Virus record (IMG/VR): IMGVR_UViG_3300037189_001027
Coordinates: 1-31,268 of that record
Strand: one strand, 5' to 3'
DNA: 31,268 nucleotides
Source: a virus
Shown here: positions 20,158 through 27,753 of the stretch, in pieces
How the letters are laid out: each line of letters begins with the position of its first letter
Numbering within the stretch: position 1 is the stretch's first letter
Notes under the pieces: generated by a model
Told to the model about the DNA's origin: nothing
Database searches by the model: none
The model's input: only the letters and a program-made list of their open reading frames with translations
Position numbers and translations under genes: made by a program

Positions 20158-23100
20158 ATGGCAACGAAATACTGGCGCGGTGGGGCCGGCACCTGGGATG
20201 CCACAACAGCCACAAACTGGTCCGACACTAGTGGCGGTGCTGGTGGCGCCATTGCGCCCTGTGCGTTGGATGATGTCATCTTTAACTCAGCGTCAAATGC
20301 CACTGCATACACGGTAACTATTGCTGCTGGGGCAGTATGTAGAAGTCTAAACATTGCTGGGCCTGCTGCGGGAAACGTCACGGTTGCTGGAACCGGAGCT
20401 TTTGGAATATTTGGCAGCTTAACTCTTGCGGCAACAGGTATTACTAGAACCTACACTGGAGCAATTACATTTAGATCAACCACAATTGGCAATACAATTA
20501 CAACTAATGGAATATCACTAGCGTCAGCAATTGTTTTTGATGGAGTTGGAGGCGCATGGACTCTTGGTTCTGCATTTACAACAAGTGGCAACTTTACTTT
20601 TAATAATGGAACATTTAGCACATCAAATTTTGCATTAAGTTTTAGCAGTTTTGTAGGAGCTACTGGAACAAAAACATTAAATCTTGGTTCAAGCACAGTA
20701 ACGGCGTCACAGATATCTAATATATCTGGGCTTACTTTAAACGCTGGAACTTCTACAATAAATATTACAAATTTAACCCCAACTTTAGGAGGCGCAGCGT
20801 TTTCGGGGGCTACATTTTATAATGTTGCATTTACAAATGCAAGCCCAGCTACTTCTATTGCAATTTACGGATCAAATACTTTTAATAATTTATCTTTTGT
20901 TACGACAACATTAGCTGGTTCGGTTGCAATATTTTTAACTGGAAATCAAACTATAAACGGCACGTTACAAATTTCTGGTTCTGGGGCAATTTCTAGATAT
21001 TTTCTTAGATCAGATATTTACGGCGTAACAAGAACAATAACATGCAACGCGATTTCTGCATTGACTGATATTGATTTCAGAGACATTACTGTTTTAGGCA
21101 CTTCATCTCCTTGGTCAGGCACAAGACTTGGCAATGGCTTAGGAAATACAAATATCACATTTAATGCTGGTGTAAATAAGTTTTGGAACCTTGCTGCCGG
21201 TGGGGCCTGGACTGCTGCAGCTTGGGCAACAACAAGCGGAGGAACTGCATCTGCACTTAACTTTCCTCTTCCTCAAGATACAGTAAATATTGTTGATACT
21301 GGTCTTAATTCAGGCGCAACAATATCTGCATTTAATAGCTTTGCCATAACTACTTTAAGTATTGGTTCTAGGACGTTGGCTTTTACATTAACAGGAACGA
21401 ACCCAGAAATACAAGGTAATGTTGTTTTGTGTTCAGCGATGACCGCAACGGGATTTAGTTTTAATGCAACAGGAAGAACTCAGCAGCTAATAACTACTGC
21501 AACAAGAACATTAGCTGCAATTGGAGTAATAAATATAGGAAATTCAGTTGTTTTTCAAGACAACGTAACTACTAGTGGATCTATTTCTGTATTTGCTGGA
21601 ACACTTGACACCAATGGCAAAACAGTATCATGCAATTCTCTTGCTGCAGGCGGAGGATATGATTTATTTACAAAAACATTTACTTTTGGCGCTAGTTCTA
21701 TTACTTGCGCAAATTTTGGTGGAAATGTTAATTTACCTGTTGTTATAAATGCAGGCACATCGACTATTACTTTAACTGCAGCAAATGCCAATTTGGGTTA
21801 TTTGGGTCAAACATTAACATTTAATAACGTCACATTTTCTACTGCCACAACATCTCCATCTATTTTTGCAACCAGTTCAACATTTAATAATTTAACTTTT
21901 ACTGCTTCAACTGCGTTAGGTGTGAATAGTATATTTTTATCTGGCAACGTAACAGTAACCGGAACTTTGGCTTTTGGTGGGGGCACTTCAGTTACGCAAA
22001 GATTAGGAGTTATTAGCGACACTATTGGGACAACAAGAACAATTAGCGCTGCAACGGTCACTGGACTTACTAACATTGACTTCAGAGATATTAATGCAAC
22101 TGGAGCCGCAAACTGGACTACAGGTACTAGACTTGGAGATTGTCAAGGCAATACTGGCATAACATTTCAGACAAAAACCGTGTATTGGAATTTAACTGGA
22201 GCGCAAAATTGGACAGCAACTGGTTGGGCGACAACAAGCGGAGGAACACCTGCTGTTAACAACTTTCCATTAGCTCAAGATCAAATAGTTTTTGACAATA
22301 CAGGTGCGGCAACAACTATAACTGTAAATGCGTTATATAACATAGGGTCTATTATTGCTGGCACAAGAACAACAGCATGGACTTTAGCGGGAACAATTGG
22401 ATTTAATATATATGGTAGTACTGTGACATACGGATCAGGTATTACTGCAAGTATTACCGGCACATATAATTTTTTATCAAATGGAACAACACAGACATTT
22501 ACAACTGCAGGCAAAACACTTAATCAAGTTATTTCAATACAAAAGCCAAGCGGGATATTTAATCATGGAGATGCGGCTACGTTTTCTGGCACAAACGGAG
22601 TAACCCTTTCCACTGGTAATTACACTTACAACACTCAAAATTTTAATATAACCGGCGTACATAGTATTGCTTCTACATTTGTTGGAACAATAAATTTTGG
22701 ATCAAGCACAATTACATGCGCTGGGTCTTTTAATAATTCATCAACAACTTGTACATTAAACGCTGGAACTTCCACAATAAATTTAACAGCTGCTTCAACT
22801 AAAACATTTACTGGTGGAGGGAAAACTTTTAATATTGTTTCTAACAATGGCGGCACAAACACAACCGCATTAACTATTGTTGGCAGCAATACATTTACTA
22901 CGCTACAAAATACCGCTAATCAAGACTTGACATTAACAAGCGGGACTACGCAAACTGTAACTAATTTTAATTACACTGGAGCAAGTGGAAACGTGGTTGA
23001 TATAAACACCACAACCCCAGGTTTGCAAGCTACTTTATTAAAAGCATCTGGCCCTTGGTATGCTGGAGCGAACTCTACTGATGGTGGAAATAACAGCGGA

Positions 23101-23208
23101 TGGACCTTCACTGCTGGAGGCTCTACCAACTTTGCGTACATCAAGGACATCATTGCAGCAGTCACTTCAGTAGCGCAAAATAGCAACTTCTTTTTCTTTT
23201 TGAGGTAG
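20158..23208 (+). CDS. Large repetitive beta-solenoid-like adhesin / second fibre protein
   Basis: A 1016-residue protein rich in Thr, Ser, Asn, Ala and Gly with alternating hydrophobic residues, expected to fold as a parallel beta solenoid. It contains three related modules about 335 residues apart, each opening with a Trp motif: YWRGGAGTWDATTATNWSD (residue 5), FWNLAAGGAWTAAAWAT (about 341) and YWNLTGAQNWTATGWAT (about 675). The second and third are preceded by IDFRDI and GTRLG.. motifs. The first 260 and last 120 bases resemble neighbouring genes, while the middle is clearly AT-rich. Probably a receptor-binding or surface-attachment protein; no catalytic motif is visible. Confidence 0.75.
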   Translation: MATKYWRGGAGTWDATTATNWSDTSGGAGGAIAPCALDDVIFNSASNATAYTVTIAAGAVCRSLNIAGPAAGNVTVAGTGAFGIFGSLTLAATGITRTYTGAITFRSTTIGNTITTNGISLASAIVFDGVGGAWTLGSAFTTSGNFTFNNGTFSTSNFALSFSSFVGATGTKTLNLGSSTVTASQISNISGLTLNAGTSTINITNLTPTLGGAAFSGATFYNVAFTNASPATSIAIYGSNTFNNLSFVTTTLAGSVAIFLTGNQTINGTLQISGSGAISRYFLRSDIYGVTRTITCNAISALTDIDFRDITVLGTSSPWSGTRLGNGLGNTNITFNAGVNKFWNLAAGGAWTAAAWATTSGGTASALNFPLPQDTVNIVDTGLNSGATISAFNSFAITTLSIGSRTLAFTLTGTNPEIQGNVVLCSAMTATGFSFNATGRTQQLITTATRTLAAIGVINIGNSVVFQDNVTTSGSISVFAGTLDTNGKTVSCNSLAAGGGYDLFTKTFTFGASSITCANFGGNVNLPVVINAGTSTITLTAANANLGYLGQTLTFNNVTFSTATTSPSIFATSSTFNNLTFTASTALGVNSIFLSGNVTVTGTLAFGGGTSVTQRLGVISDTIGTTRTISAATVTGLTNIDFRDINATGAANWTTGTRLGDCQGNTGITFQTKTVYWNLTGAQNWTATGWATTSGGTPAVNNFPLAQDQIVFDNTGAATTITVNALYNIGSIIAGTRTTAWTLAGTIGFNIYGSTVTYGSGITASITGTYNFLSNGTTQTFTTAGKTLNQVISIQKPSGIFNHGDAATFSGTNGVTLSTGNYTYNTQNFNITGVHSIASTFVGTINFGSSTITCAGSFNNSSTTCTLNAGTSTINLTAASTKTFTGGGKTFNIVSNNGGTNTTALTIVGSNTFTTLQNTANQDLTLTSGTTQTVTNFNYTGASGNVVDINTTTPGLQATLLKASGPWYAGANSTDGGNNSGWTFTAGGSTNFAYIKDIIAAVTSVAQNSNFFFFLR

Positions 23209-23209
23209 T

Positions 23210-23518
23210 ATGCAAGACCAAGATGTCCTAACGGTCAAACTCCAAGTCTTGCATGAAGACGTAGGGGAGATGAAGTCGGTTCTAAAGGACTTGACTGCTG
23301 CGATCACTAAGCTGGCCCTGATTGAAGAACGCCAGACTCAAGCGGCGGCGGCTCAAGAAAGAGCCTTTGGAGTCCTGGCAAAGCTAGAAGAACGTATTGC
23401 TACTTTAGAGGCTTATGTGCCTGCTAACAAACGCATGAATGTTTGGTTTGATCGTGCGCTTTGGAGTGCGATTGGCCTGCTCTGCATGTTCGTCGCTAAG
23501 AAGACGGGGCTTGTATGA
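23210..23518 (+). CDS. Holin-associated membrane protein, XhlA-like
   Basis: A 102-residue protein with an N-terminal coiled coil of about 70 residues (VLHEDVGEMKSVLKDLTAAI) and one C-terminal membrane segment near residues 83-98 (ALWSAIGLLCMFVA). This is the XhlA layout, found next to holins and lysozymes. It probably sits in the inner membrane with its coil in the cytoplasm and assists or times lysis. GAGG lies before the ATG, and its stop overlaps the holin start. Confidence 0.65.
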   Translation: MQDQDVLTVKLQVLHEDVGEMKSVLKDLTAAITKLALIEERQTQAAAAQERAFGVLAKLEERIATLEAYVPANKRMNVWFDRALWSAIGLLCMFVAKKTGLV

Positions 23519-23997
23519 TTGAAATTGTTGGCGGCGGCATCCTTGGGTCTATCTTTGGTGGACTATTTCGATTGGCCCCTGAAATCCTGAAGTTCCTAGA
23601 CAAGGGAAATGAACGCAAGCATGAACTTGCGATGTTCACGCTTCAGACTGATCTCGAAAAGGTCAAGGGCAACTTCCGAATGGAAGAGAAGTATGTGGAC
23701 TACTCAACTGAGCAACTGAAAGCTATTCAAGAGGCTTTCAAAGAGCAAACCACCACTGCGAAAGAAGCCGGATGGTTTGTTGCTGCGGTGTCTGCTTTGG
23801 TTCGACCTGGGATCACCTGGGCATTGTTTTTCATGTACGCGGCAGTCAAGGCAGCGGGCCTGACGATTGCCATCTCTTCTGGTGCTCCTTGGCAGGATGT
23901 CGTCCTTAAAGGATGGAACGGTGATGATTTCGCTATGCTCAATATGTGCATAACTTTCTGGTTTGTTGGAAGAAGCATTGAGAAATATCAAAAGTGA
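23515..23997 (+). CDS. Probable holin, GTA_holin_3TM-like
   Basis: A 160-residue membrane protein. An N-terminal Gly-rich hydrophobic segment (IVGGGILGSIFGGLFRLAPE) is followed by a charged helical stretch, then two membrane segments around residues 88-125 (GITWALFFMYAAVKAAGLTI) and 140-152 (LNMCITFWFVG). This layout matches the three-membrane-segment holins first named from gene transfer agents. Holins open the inner membrane so that lysozyme reaches the peptidoglycan. It sits between the XhlA-like gene and the lysozyme with 4-base overlaps on both sides. Confidence 0.75.
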   Translation: MIEIVGGGILGSIFGGLFRLAPEILKFLDKGNERKHELAMFTLQTDLEKVKGNFRMEEKYVDYSTEQLKAIQEAFKEQTTTAKEAGWFVAAVSALVRPGITWALFFMYAAVKAAGLTIAISSGAPWQDVVLKGWNGDDFAMLNMCITFWFVGRSIEKYQK

Positions 23998-24461
23998 AGG
24001 AAGCGATTGACTTAGCTACGGAAGGCTTAATCAAGCCTTTTGAGGGTTATCACAAGAAACTTTCTGATGGTGGATGTCTTGCATATCCTGACCCAGGAAC
24101 GAACGCAGAGCCCTGGACGATAGGTTGGGGCTCAACAGGTCCAGACATTCGTCCTGGGACCGTTTGGAGCCTTGAGGCGGCACAAGCAAGACTATCAGCA
24201 GAAGTGGCTCACTTTGCTGTTGGTGCGCTTAAACTTTCTCCGTCTCTTCGTAATGCAATGCCTCGCCAGTTCGCGGCTATCATTTCGTTTTGCTACAACT
24301 GTGGATTAGGCAACTACCGAATCAGCACTCTGAAGAAAAGAGTTGATGTTGGTGATTGGCCTGGAGCGCAGGAAGAGATACAAAAGTGGAACAAAGCAGC
24401 AGGCAGAGTTCTTCGCGGGCTTACGATTAGAAGACAAGCAGAGTCAAGATTTCTACGATAG
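23994..24461 (+). CDS. Endolysin, GH24 phage lysozyme
   Basis: A 155-residue lysozyme starting at GTG 23994, overlapping the holin stop. The GH24 catalytic arrangement is visible: E17 in LIKPFEGY, D33 in LAYPDPG and T42 in PWTIGWGSTG, with an 8-residue insertion after FEGY compared with short lysozymes. Later family landmarks are QFAAIISFCYNCGLGN and LRGLTIRRQAESRFL. It cleaves the glycan strands of peptidoglycan. No cleavable signal peptide or SAR membrane anchor is evident, so release should depend on the adjacent holin. Confidence 0.92.
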   Translation: MKEAIDLATEGLIKPFEGYHKKLSDGGCLAYPDPGTNAEPWTIGWGSTGPDIRPGTVWSLEAAQARLSAEVAHFAVGALKLSPSLRNAMPRQFAAIISFCYNCGLGNYRISTLKKRVDVGDWPGAQEEIQKWNKAAGRVLRGLTIRRQAESRFLR

Positions 24462-24469
24462 GACAAGAA

Positions 24470-26005
24470 ATGCCATTCAGCAGCAATAGCGGAAAAGACT
24501 TCATCAAATCACTTAACCTGCAAGCCAAGACAATCCTAGATGTCGGCGCGGGTAGTGGCACCTACAAAGACCTCCTGAATCTCAAAGGCAAGTGGACTGC
24601 TCTAGAGATTTGGGAGCCTTACGTTGACAAGTATTCTTTGCGAGACAAATACGAAGAAGTTATCGTCGGTGATGTCAGGTCAGTAAATTTTCAAAAGTAC
24701 GATGTCTGTTTCTTGGGTGATGTGCTTGAGCACATGACCGTTGAGGAAGCGGTTTCCGTAGTCAACAAAGCCAAACAGAACTGCACCACGGTCATCATCA
24801 GCATTCCTCTAGGTCACTACCCTCAAGACGAATACGACGGGAATCCTTACGAGAAGCATGTAGTCCCTGATTGGTCGCACCAGCAGGTTCTGGAGAACTT
24901 TGGCGAGCCATATCAGTTTCACATTGACAACGAGATCGGTGTCTACGTTTACAGGCGTCTGAAGATCGCTGTCTATGCCATCAGCAAGAACGAAGAGCAG
25001 TTCGTCCAGCGGTTCTGCGAGTCTGCTGCCCAGGCTGACCTGATCCTGATTGCCGACACCGGCTCGACAGATGGGACAGTCGAGACAGCCGAATTCTACG
25101 GAGCGGAAGTCCCGTCCATCTGCATCAGTCCGTGGCGTTTCGACAAAGCCCGAGATGCCGCCTTGGCGCTGATTCCGCGAGACTTTGATGTCTGCATCAG
25201 CTTGGACCTAGATGAGGTCATGGAGCCTGGGTGGCGCGAAGAGATCGAACGGGTCTGGAAGCACAACACAACCCGGCTTCGTTATAAGTTCGATTGGGGC
25301 CACAACATCCAGTTTTATTACGAGAAGATTCATCATCGTCACGGGTATCACTGGCACCACCCCGTGCATGAGTACCCGGTCCCTGATCAGCGGATCAAAG
25401 AGGTCTACGCTCAGACCGACAAGCTACTGGTCAGCCACCACCCCGATCCCACCAAAAGCCGGGGACAGTACCTCGACCTTCTCAGGATGGCCGTTAAGGA
25501 AGACCCGAGGTGCCCTAGAAACGCTTTCTACTTCTCTCGGGAGTTGACCTTCTACCGGCTCTGGGATGAGGCTCTGGAGGCTCTTAACGCTTACCTAGAG
25601 ATGCCAGAGGCTACTTGGCCTAATGAGCGTTGTTATGCGATGCGCCTGCTGGCTGACTGCTGGGAGGCTAAGAACGATCACTACCAAGCCCAACAGTGGG
25701 TCAGGAGGGCGGCGGCTGAAGCCCCATACACCAGGGAACCTTGGGTCCGCATGGCAGAACTAGCCTATACGCGAAAGGATTGGCAGGAGTGCTTCTATGC
25801 GGTGAATCAAGCACTTTCAATCAAAGACAAGGCACTTGTGTATACCTGCGACCCGTCCTGCTGGACAGAGAAACCTTATGACTTTGGTTCGATTGCTGCG
25901 TGGCATCTAGGCTACAAAGAGATTGCTGTCGATTGGTGCAAAAAAGCACTTGAGTTCAACCCTGCTGATGCTAGACTGCAATCCAATTTAGTCGCCATCT
26001 CCTGA
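24470..26005 (+). CDS. Three-domain protein: SAM methyltransferase, family 2 glycosyltransferase and TPR repeats
   Basis: A 511-residue protein with AGGA upstream of the ATG. Residues 20-160 form a class I SAM methyltransferase with motif I TILDVGAGSGTYKDLL and later VCFLGDVLEHMTVEEA. Residues about 165-330 form a GT-A glycosyltransferase with IAVYAISKNEEQF, IADTGSTDGTVETAEFYGAE and the metal-binding DLD in ISLDLDEVMEPGW. A HWHHPVHEYPV segment typical of this GT2 subgroup follows. Residues about 335-511 are helical TPR-like repeats (LWDEALEALNAYLEMPEA; IAVDWCKKALEFNPADARL). It may modify a fibre, capsid or host surface glycan. Target unknown; it is the last gene before the terminator. Confidence 0.85.
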   Translation: MPFSSNSGKDFIKSLNLQAKTILDVGAGSGTYKDLLNLKGKWTALEIWEPYVDKYSLRDKYEEVIVGDVRSVNFQKYDVCFLGDVLEHMTVEEAVSVVNKAKQNCTTVIISIPLGHYPQDEYDGNPYEKHVVPDWSHQQVLENFGEPYQFHIDNEIGVYVYRRLKIAVYAISKNEEQFVQRFCESAAQADLILIADTGSTDGTVETAEFYGAEVPSICISPWRFDKARDAALALIPRDFDVCISLDLDEVMEPGWREEIERVWKHNTTRLRYKFDWGHNIQFYYEKIHHRHGYHWHHPVHEYPVPDQRIKEVYAQTDKLLVSHHPDPTKSRGQYLDLLRMAVKEDPRCPRNAFYFSRELTFYRLWDEALEALNAYLEMPEATWPNERCYAMRLLADCWEAKNDHYQAQQWVRRAAAEAPYTREPWVRMAELAYTRKDWQECFYAVNQALSIKDKALVYTCDPSCWTEKPYDFGSIAAWHLGYKEIAVDWCKKALEFNPADARLQSNLVAIS

Positions 26006-26019
26006 AGGCTGCAAAGCCC

Positions 26020-26223
26020 TTAAAGCCTCTTCGGGGGCTTTTTTTTCGCCCACTCGGCCATGATGTACTTTTCTAGATACTCACGGCCACGTTTACCTCT
26101 AGCTTTTTCAATACTCTCAAGGTACGTTTTACGGTTGCCTTTTGGCATTGAAAGGACGAATCTGGCTTCACACTCTGCTCGGTGATGCTCTCTATCGTCG
26201 TAAACCTGTGCTGATTCGCGCAC
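26020..26223 (-). CDS. Small conserved-looking phage protein (AECEAR...RKTYLESIEKARG), unknown function
   Basis: A 67-residue basic protein with a GTG start at 26223, 5 bases after an excellent AGGAGG site that lies inside the upstream zinc-ribbon gene. The pattern HRAECEARFVLSMPKGNRKT and YLESIEKARGKRGREYLEK recalls a family of short phage proteins of unknown role (from memory, DUF7696-like). The frame is offset from the overlapping gene 26073-26291 and shares about 150 bases with it. It ends inside the convergent terminator. Confidence 0.65.
   Translation of the reverse strand: MRESAQVYDDREHHRAECEARFVLSMPKGNRKTYLESIEKARGKRGREYLEKYIMAEWAKKKPPKRL
26022..26046 (+). terminator. Rho-independent terminator at end of late operon
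   Basis: AAAGCCTC and GGGGCTTT form an 8-base-pair stem (one G-T wobble) closed by a TTCG tetraloop and followed by T residues through 26046. It lies 17 bases after the last rightward stop, between convergent operons. The last codons of the leftward gene ending at 26020 are encoded within it. Confidence 0.92.
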
Positions 26224-26291
26224 TCACGCCTCCTCTTTTCCCCTCGCGTTTCAAGTACAAACGTCCAGACTCCGCACGTTGGACAGCGCAT
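26073..26291 (-). CDS. Small zinc-ribbon protein, NrdR-like N terminus
   Basis: A 72-residue product whose first 34 residues have the form MRCPTCGVWTFVLETRGEKR, then RREC..QHRFTT. C3, C6, C24 and H28 could bind zinc, as in the NrdR-type ribbon and its many phage relatives. The rest lacks family features and overlaps the next gene in another frame, so only the N-terminal part is likely under selection. GAGGA lies about 12 bases before the ATG. It may bind nucleic acid; no ATP-cone domain is present, so it is not a full NrdR repressor. Confidence 0.55.
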   Translation of the reverse strand: MRCPTCGVWTFVLETRGEKRRRECANQHRFTTIESITEQSVKPDSSFQCQKATVKRTLRVLKKLEVNVAVSI

Positions 26292-26751
26292 GTTTTCTTC
26301 GATCCTCGTAAAAGATTCCCAAGTCCCAGACGCTAGATACAGTTTTCCGCATCTTTGCTTTTGAGCGTCGGTTGTACTCTTGCCTGCTCAGTTTCGGAGG
26401 CTTCTTAGCATCCTTTCCTGGGCCAAAAGCGTAGAGTGCGCGAGGATACAACCTCCCTCCATCTTCGTCACGCCGGTAGCCTGAGATGTGAAAGTGGTCA
26501 CATCCCTGAAGCGCGGCAGCTATCTGATTAACGTGCTTAATCTTTAGCTGTTCCGCCACTTCTCGGGCTGTCATGGGGCCAAGTTCTTGGAGGAGAGTCA
26601 GGATTTTCGATCTTATACGGACAGGGGCCGGAGCCTGTGAAAGGCGACATCCAAACTTGCCATTGCCCAGACGGAAAGGACCGTCTTTGGCAGCCAAAAC
26701 ATCTGTCGTCAAGCCACGATCCCCAGTTTTCATCATGGTATTTAATTCCAT
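26251..26751 (-). CDS. Winged-helix DNA-binding protein
   Basis: Up to 166 residues. Residues about 45-100 form a winged helix (RSKILTLLQELGPMTAREVA, then HVNQIAAALQGC, HFHISGYRRDEDGG, LYPRALYAFGPG), a layout common in small phage regulators. A basic tail follows (KLSRQEYNRRSKAKMRK). The true start is uncertain: ATG 26751 has no ribosome-binding site, and the pair at 26736/26733 has only a weak one. The first 45 residues overlap another likely gene (26537-26773) and look uninformative. The regulatory target is unknown. Confidence 0.65.
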   Translation of the reverse strand: MELNTMMKTGDRGLTTDVLAAKDGPFRLGNGKFGCRLSQAPAPVRIRSKILTLLQELGPMTAREVAEQLKIKHVNQIAAALQGCDHFHISGYRRDEDGGRLYPRALYAFGPGKDAKKPPKLSRQEYNRRSKAKMRKTVSSVWDLGIFYEDRRKHALSNVRSLDVCT

Positions 26752-26773
26752 CGCATCTTGCTACGTTACTCAT
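26537..26773 (-). CDS. Small cysteine-containing protein, possible zinc-binding, overlapping the winged-helix gene
   Basis: A 78-residue product starting at ATG 26773 with GGGGAAG 4 bases upstream and an 8-base overlap with the previous gene's stop. The first 55 residues read like a compact Cys protein: VARCDGIKYHDENWGSWLDD, RCFGCQRR, then WQVWMSPFTGSGPCPYKI. This resembles short phage proteins with an R-C-G...W...C..C.RR pattern. The last 23 residues look like noncoding overlap with the winged-helix frame. Start signals favour translation; conservation is unverified. Confidence 0.45.
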   Translation of the reverse strand: MSNVARCDGIKYHDENWGSWLDDRCFGCQRRSFPSGQWQVWMSPFTGSGPCPYKIENPDSPPRTWPHDSPRSGGTAKD

Positions 26774-26975
26774 CAATCTTCCCCAATGCGTCCTGGATAA
26801 GTTCTCTGATTTCGATCATTGCGTCTCGAAACTGCTCAGGGTCATCAAGGTGCTTTAGAGCGTTTCTAAGGCGATTGTCAGCAGACCAAAGTGCTGCCCA
26901 TGCAATACCTGCTTTGAAGGCTTGTTCGACCTGTAAAGCCTCATCTGGCAAGTTGAATTGCATGATCACCTTCAC
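26766..26975 (-). CDS. Small conserved-looking phage protein, unknown function
   Basis: A 69-residue acidic helical protein (MQFNLPDEALQVEQAFKAG, then WSADNRLRNALKHLDDPEQF). The pattern of LPDE...F..G..W......D..LR...K is common in small phage proteins located near recombination genes, for which I know no function. It overlaps the MazG-like gene by 4 bases, indicating translational coupling. An internal Met at residue 5 is a possible alternative start. Confidence 0.75.
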   Translation of the reverse strand: MKVIMQFNLPDEALQVEQAFKAGIAWAALWSADNRLRNALKHLDDPEQFRDAMIEIRELIQDALGKIDE

Positions 26976-27400
26976 AGGAACTGCTCCAGGTTAGGAGGCT
27001 TCCAGCCTTCAGGTTTCAGAACCTTCCCCGATGGTGCCTTCTGAAATCGTCCATCCACCTGCTTATCCGAAATGTTAGATCGATGAAGCTCTGCCCAGGC
27101 ATCACCAAGGCGAGGCCCAACAAGCGTATAAGCCAAACAAAGAGATACCCAAGCAAGATCAAGTGATGCGTCAAGTAACTCAACAGGGTTCGCATCAAGG
27201 TCAATCGGTTCTTTCCTAATGGAGAAAGACGCGCCATCTAGGACTCCTATTGCTCTGCGTAACTCTACGGACAGGGATGGACACTGAAGCGACTCCAGCA
27301 TCTCCTTAGCCTCTTCCAAGACAAGGGACGTATAAAGTTCTGTGTGGTAGTGATGACCTACACCCTCAACCCACTGCTCAACCGATTCGATTGGATTCAT
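26972..27400 (-). CDS. MazG-like nucleotide pyrophosphohydrolase
   Basis: A 142-residue, all-helical protein. Metal-binding acidic clusters typical of the MazG / phosphoribosyl-ATP pyrophosphohydrolase fold are visible: EEAKE at residues 29-33 and ELLDASLDLAW near 74-84. Then comes DAWAELHRSNISDK and the phage-type ending SGKVLKPEGWKPPNL. Such enzymes hydrolyse nucleoside triphosphates, and phage versions may adjust nucleotide or alarmone pools. The substrate cannot be read from sequence. GGAG precedes the ATG, and the gene overlaps its upstream neighbour by 23 bases. Confidence 0.82.
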   Translation of the reverse strand: MNPIESVEQWVEGVGHHYHTELYTSLVLEEAKEMLESLQCPSLSVELRRAIGVLDGASFSIRKEPIDLDANPVELLDASLDLAWVSLCLAYTLVGPRLGDAWAELHRSNISDKQVDGRFQKAPSGKVLKPEGWKPPNLEQFL

Positions 27401-27620
27401 CCAGCTTCTCCATGATTCGCCTCAGGTAGATCGCCTGATCCAATGCTTCCTCGTAGGCGTGTTGGACCCATTGGCGCAGCTTCAGAGGGTTATCGCTTAC
27501 AGTGGTGCCGTACTTAGCAATGCCCATCTGCTGCCGCCTAACGATGTCCACGCAGACCCGGCTTTCAGTTCCAGTTGCTGGCATGGGCGGGTACTTATAG
27601 ATGTGTGACGCGGTGAACAT
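27378..27620 (-). CDS. Small conserved phage protein (KYGTTVSDNPL...EEALDQAIYLRR)
   Basis: An 80-residue protein with IVRRQQMGIAKYGTTVSDNP and QWVQHAYEEALDQAIYLRRI, a pattern frequent in phages beside MazG-like genes. The function is unknown to me, though the helical EE..D pattern hints at a distant nucleotide pyrophosphatase-like helix pair. The start at 27620 lacks a clear ribosome-binding site; ATG 27584 is an alternative. It overlaps both neighbouring genes. Confidence 0.75.
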   Translation of the reverse strand: MFTASHIYKYPPMPATGTESRVCVDIVRRQQMGIAKYGTTVSDNPLKLRQWVQHAYEEALDQAIYLRRIMEKLDESNRIG

Positions 27621-27753
27621 GCTTTGCGAGAAGCCAGCGGTCCCCCAGGCGGATCACCGAGCGCACCCAGGCGCGTTGGTTGTGCCGATCCAAGTGAGGA
27701 ATGCCGCAGTGGAAAAGAGTCTTGGCGTGTCGGAGAAGTGCTTTAGTAGTCAT
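27595..27753 (-). CDS. Small basic phage protein (RHNQRAWVRSV...LGDRWLLA)
   Basis: A 52-residue product from ATG 27753. The frame is open further upstream, but that part overlaps the preceding gene. The core HLDRHNQRAWVRSVIRLGDR followed by WLLAKHV matches a short protein seen in many phages of proteobacteria, function unknown. Basic and probably DNA- or RNA-associated (inference). It overlaps the previous gene by 11 bases and the next by 26. Confidence 0.72.
   Translation of the reverse strand: MTTKALLRHAKTLFHCGIPHLDRHNQRAWVRSVIRLGDRWLLAKHVHRVTHL

Noticed and set aside
24462-26005. Rz/Rz1-type spanin genes after the lysozyme
   Set aside because: No nested lipoprotein or membrane-anchored coiled-coil frame was found near the lysis genes. 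The XhlA-like protein has its anchor at the C terminus and does not fit a spanin.
26142-26336. Rightward frames at 26142-26336, 26573-26800 and 26758-26994 over the leftward cluster
   Set aside because: They lie beyond the late terminator, lack ribosome-binding sites, and oppose leftward genes with better motifs and coupling.
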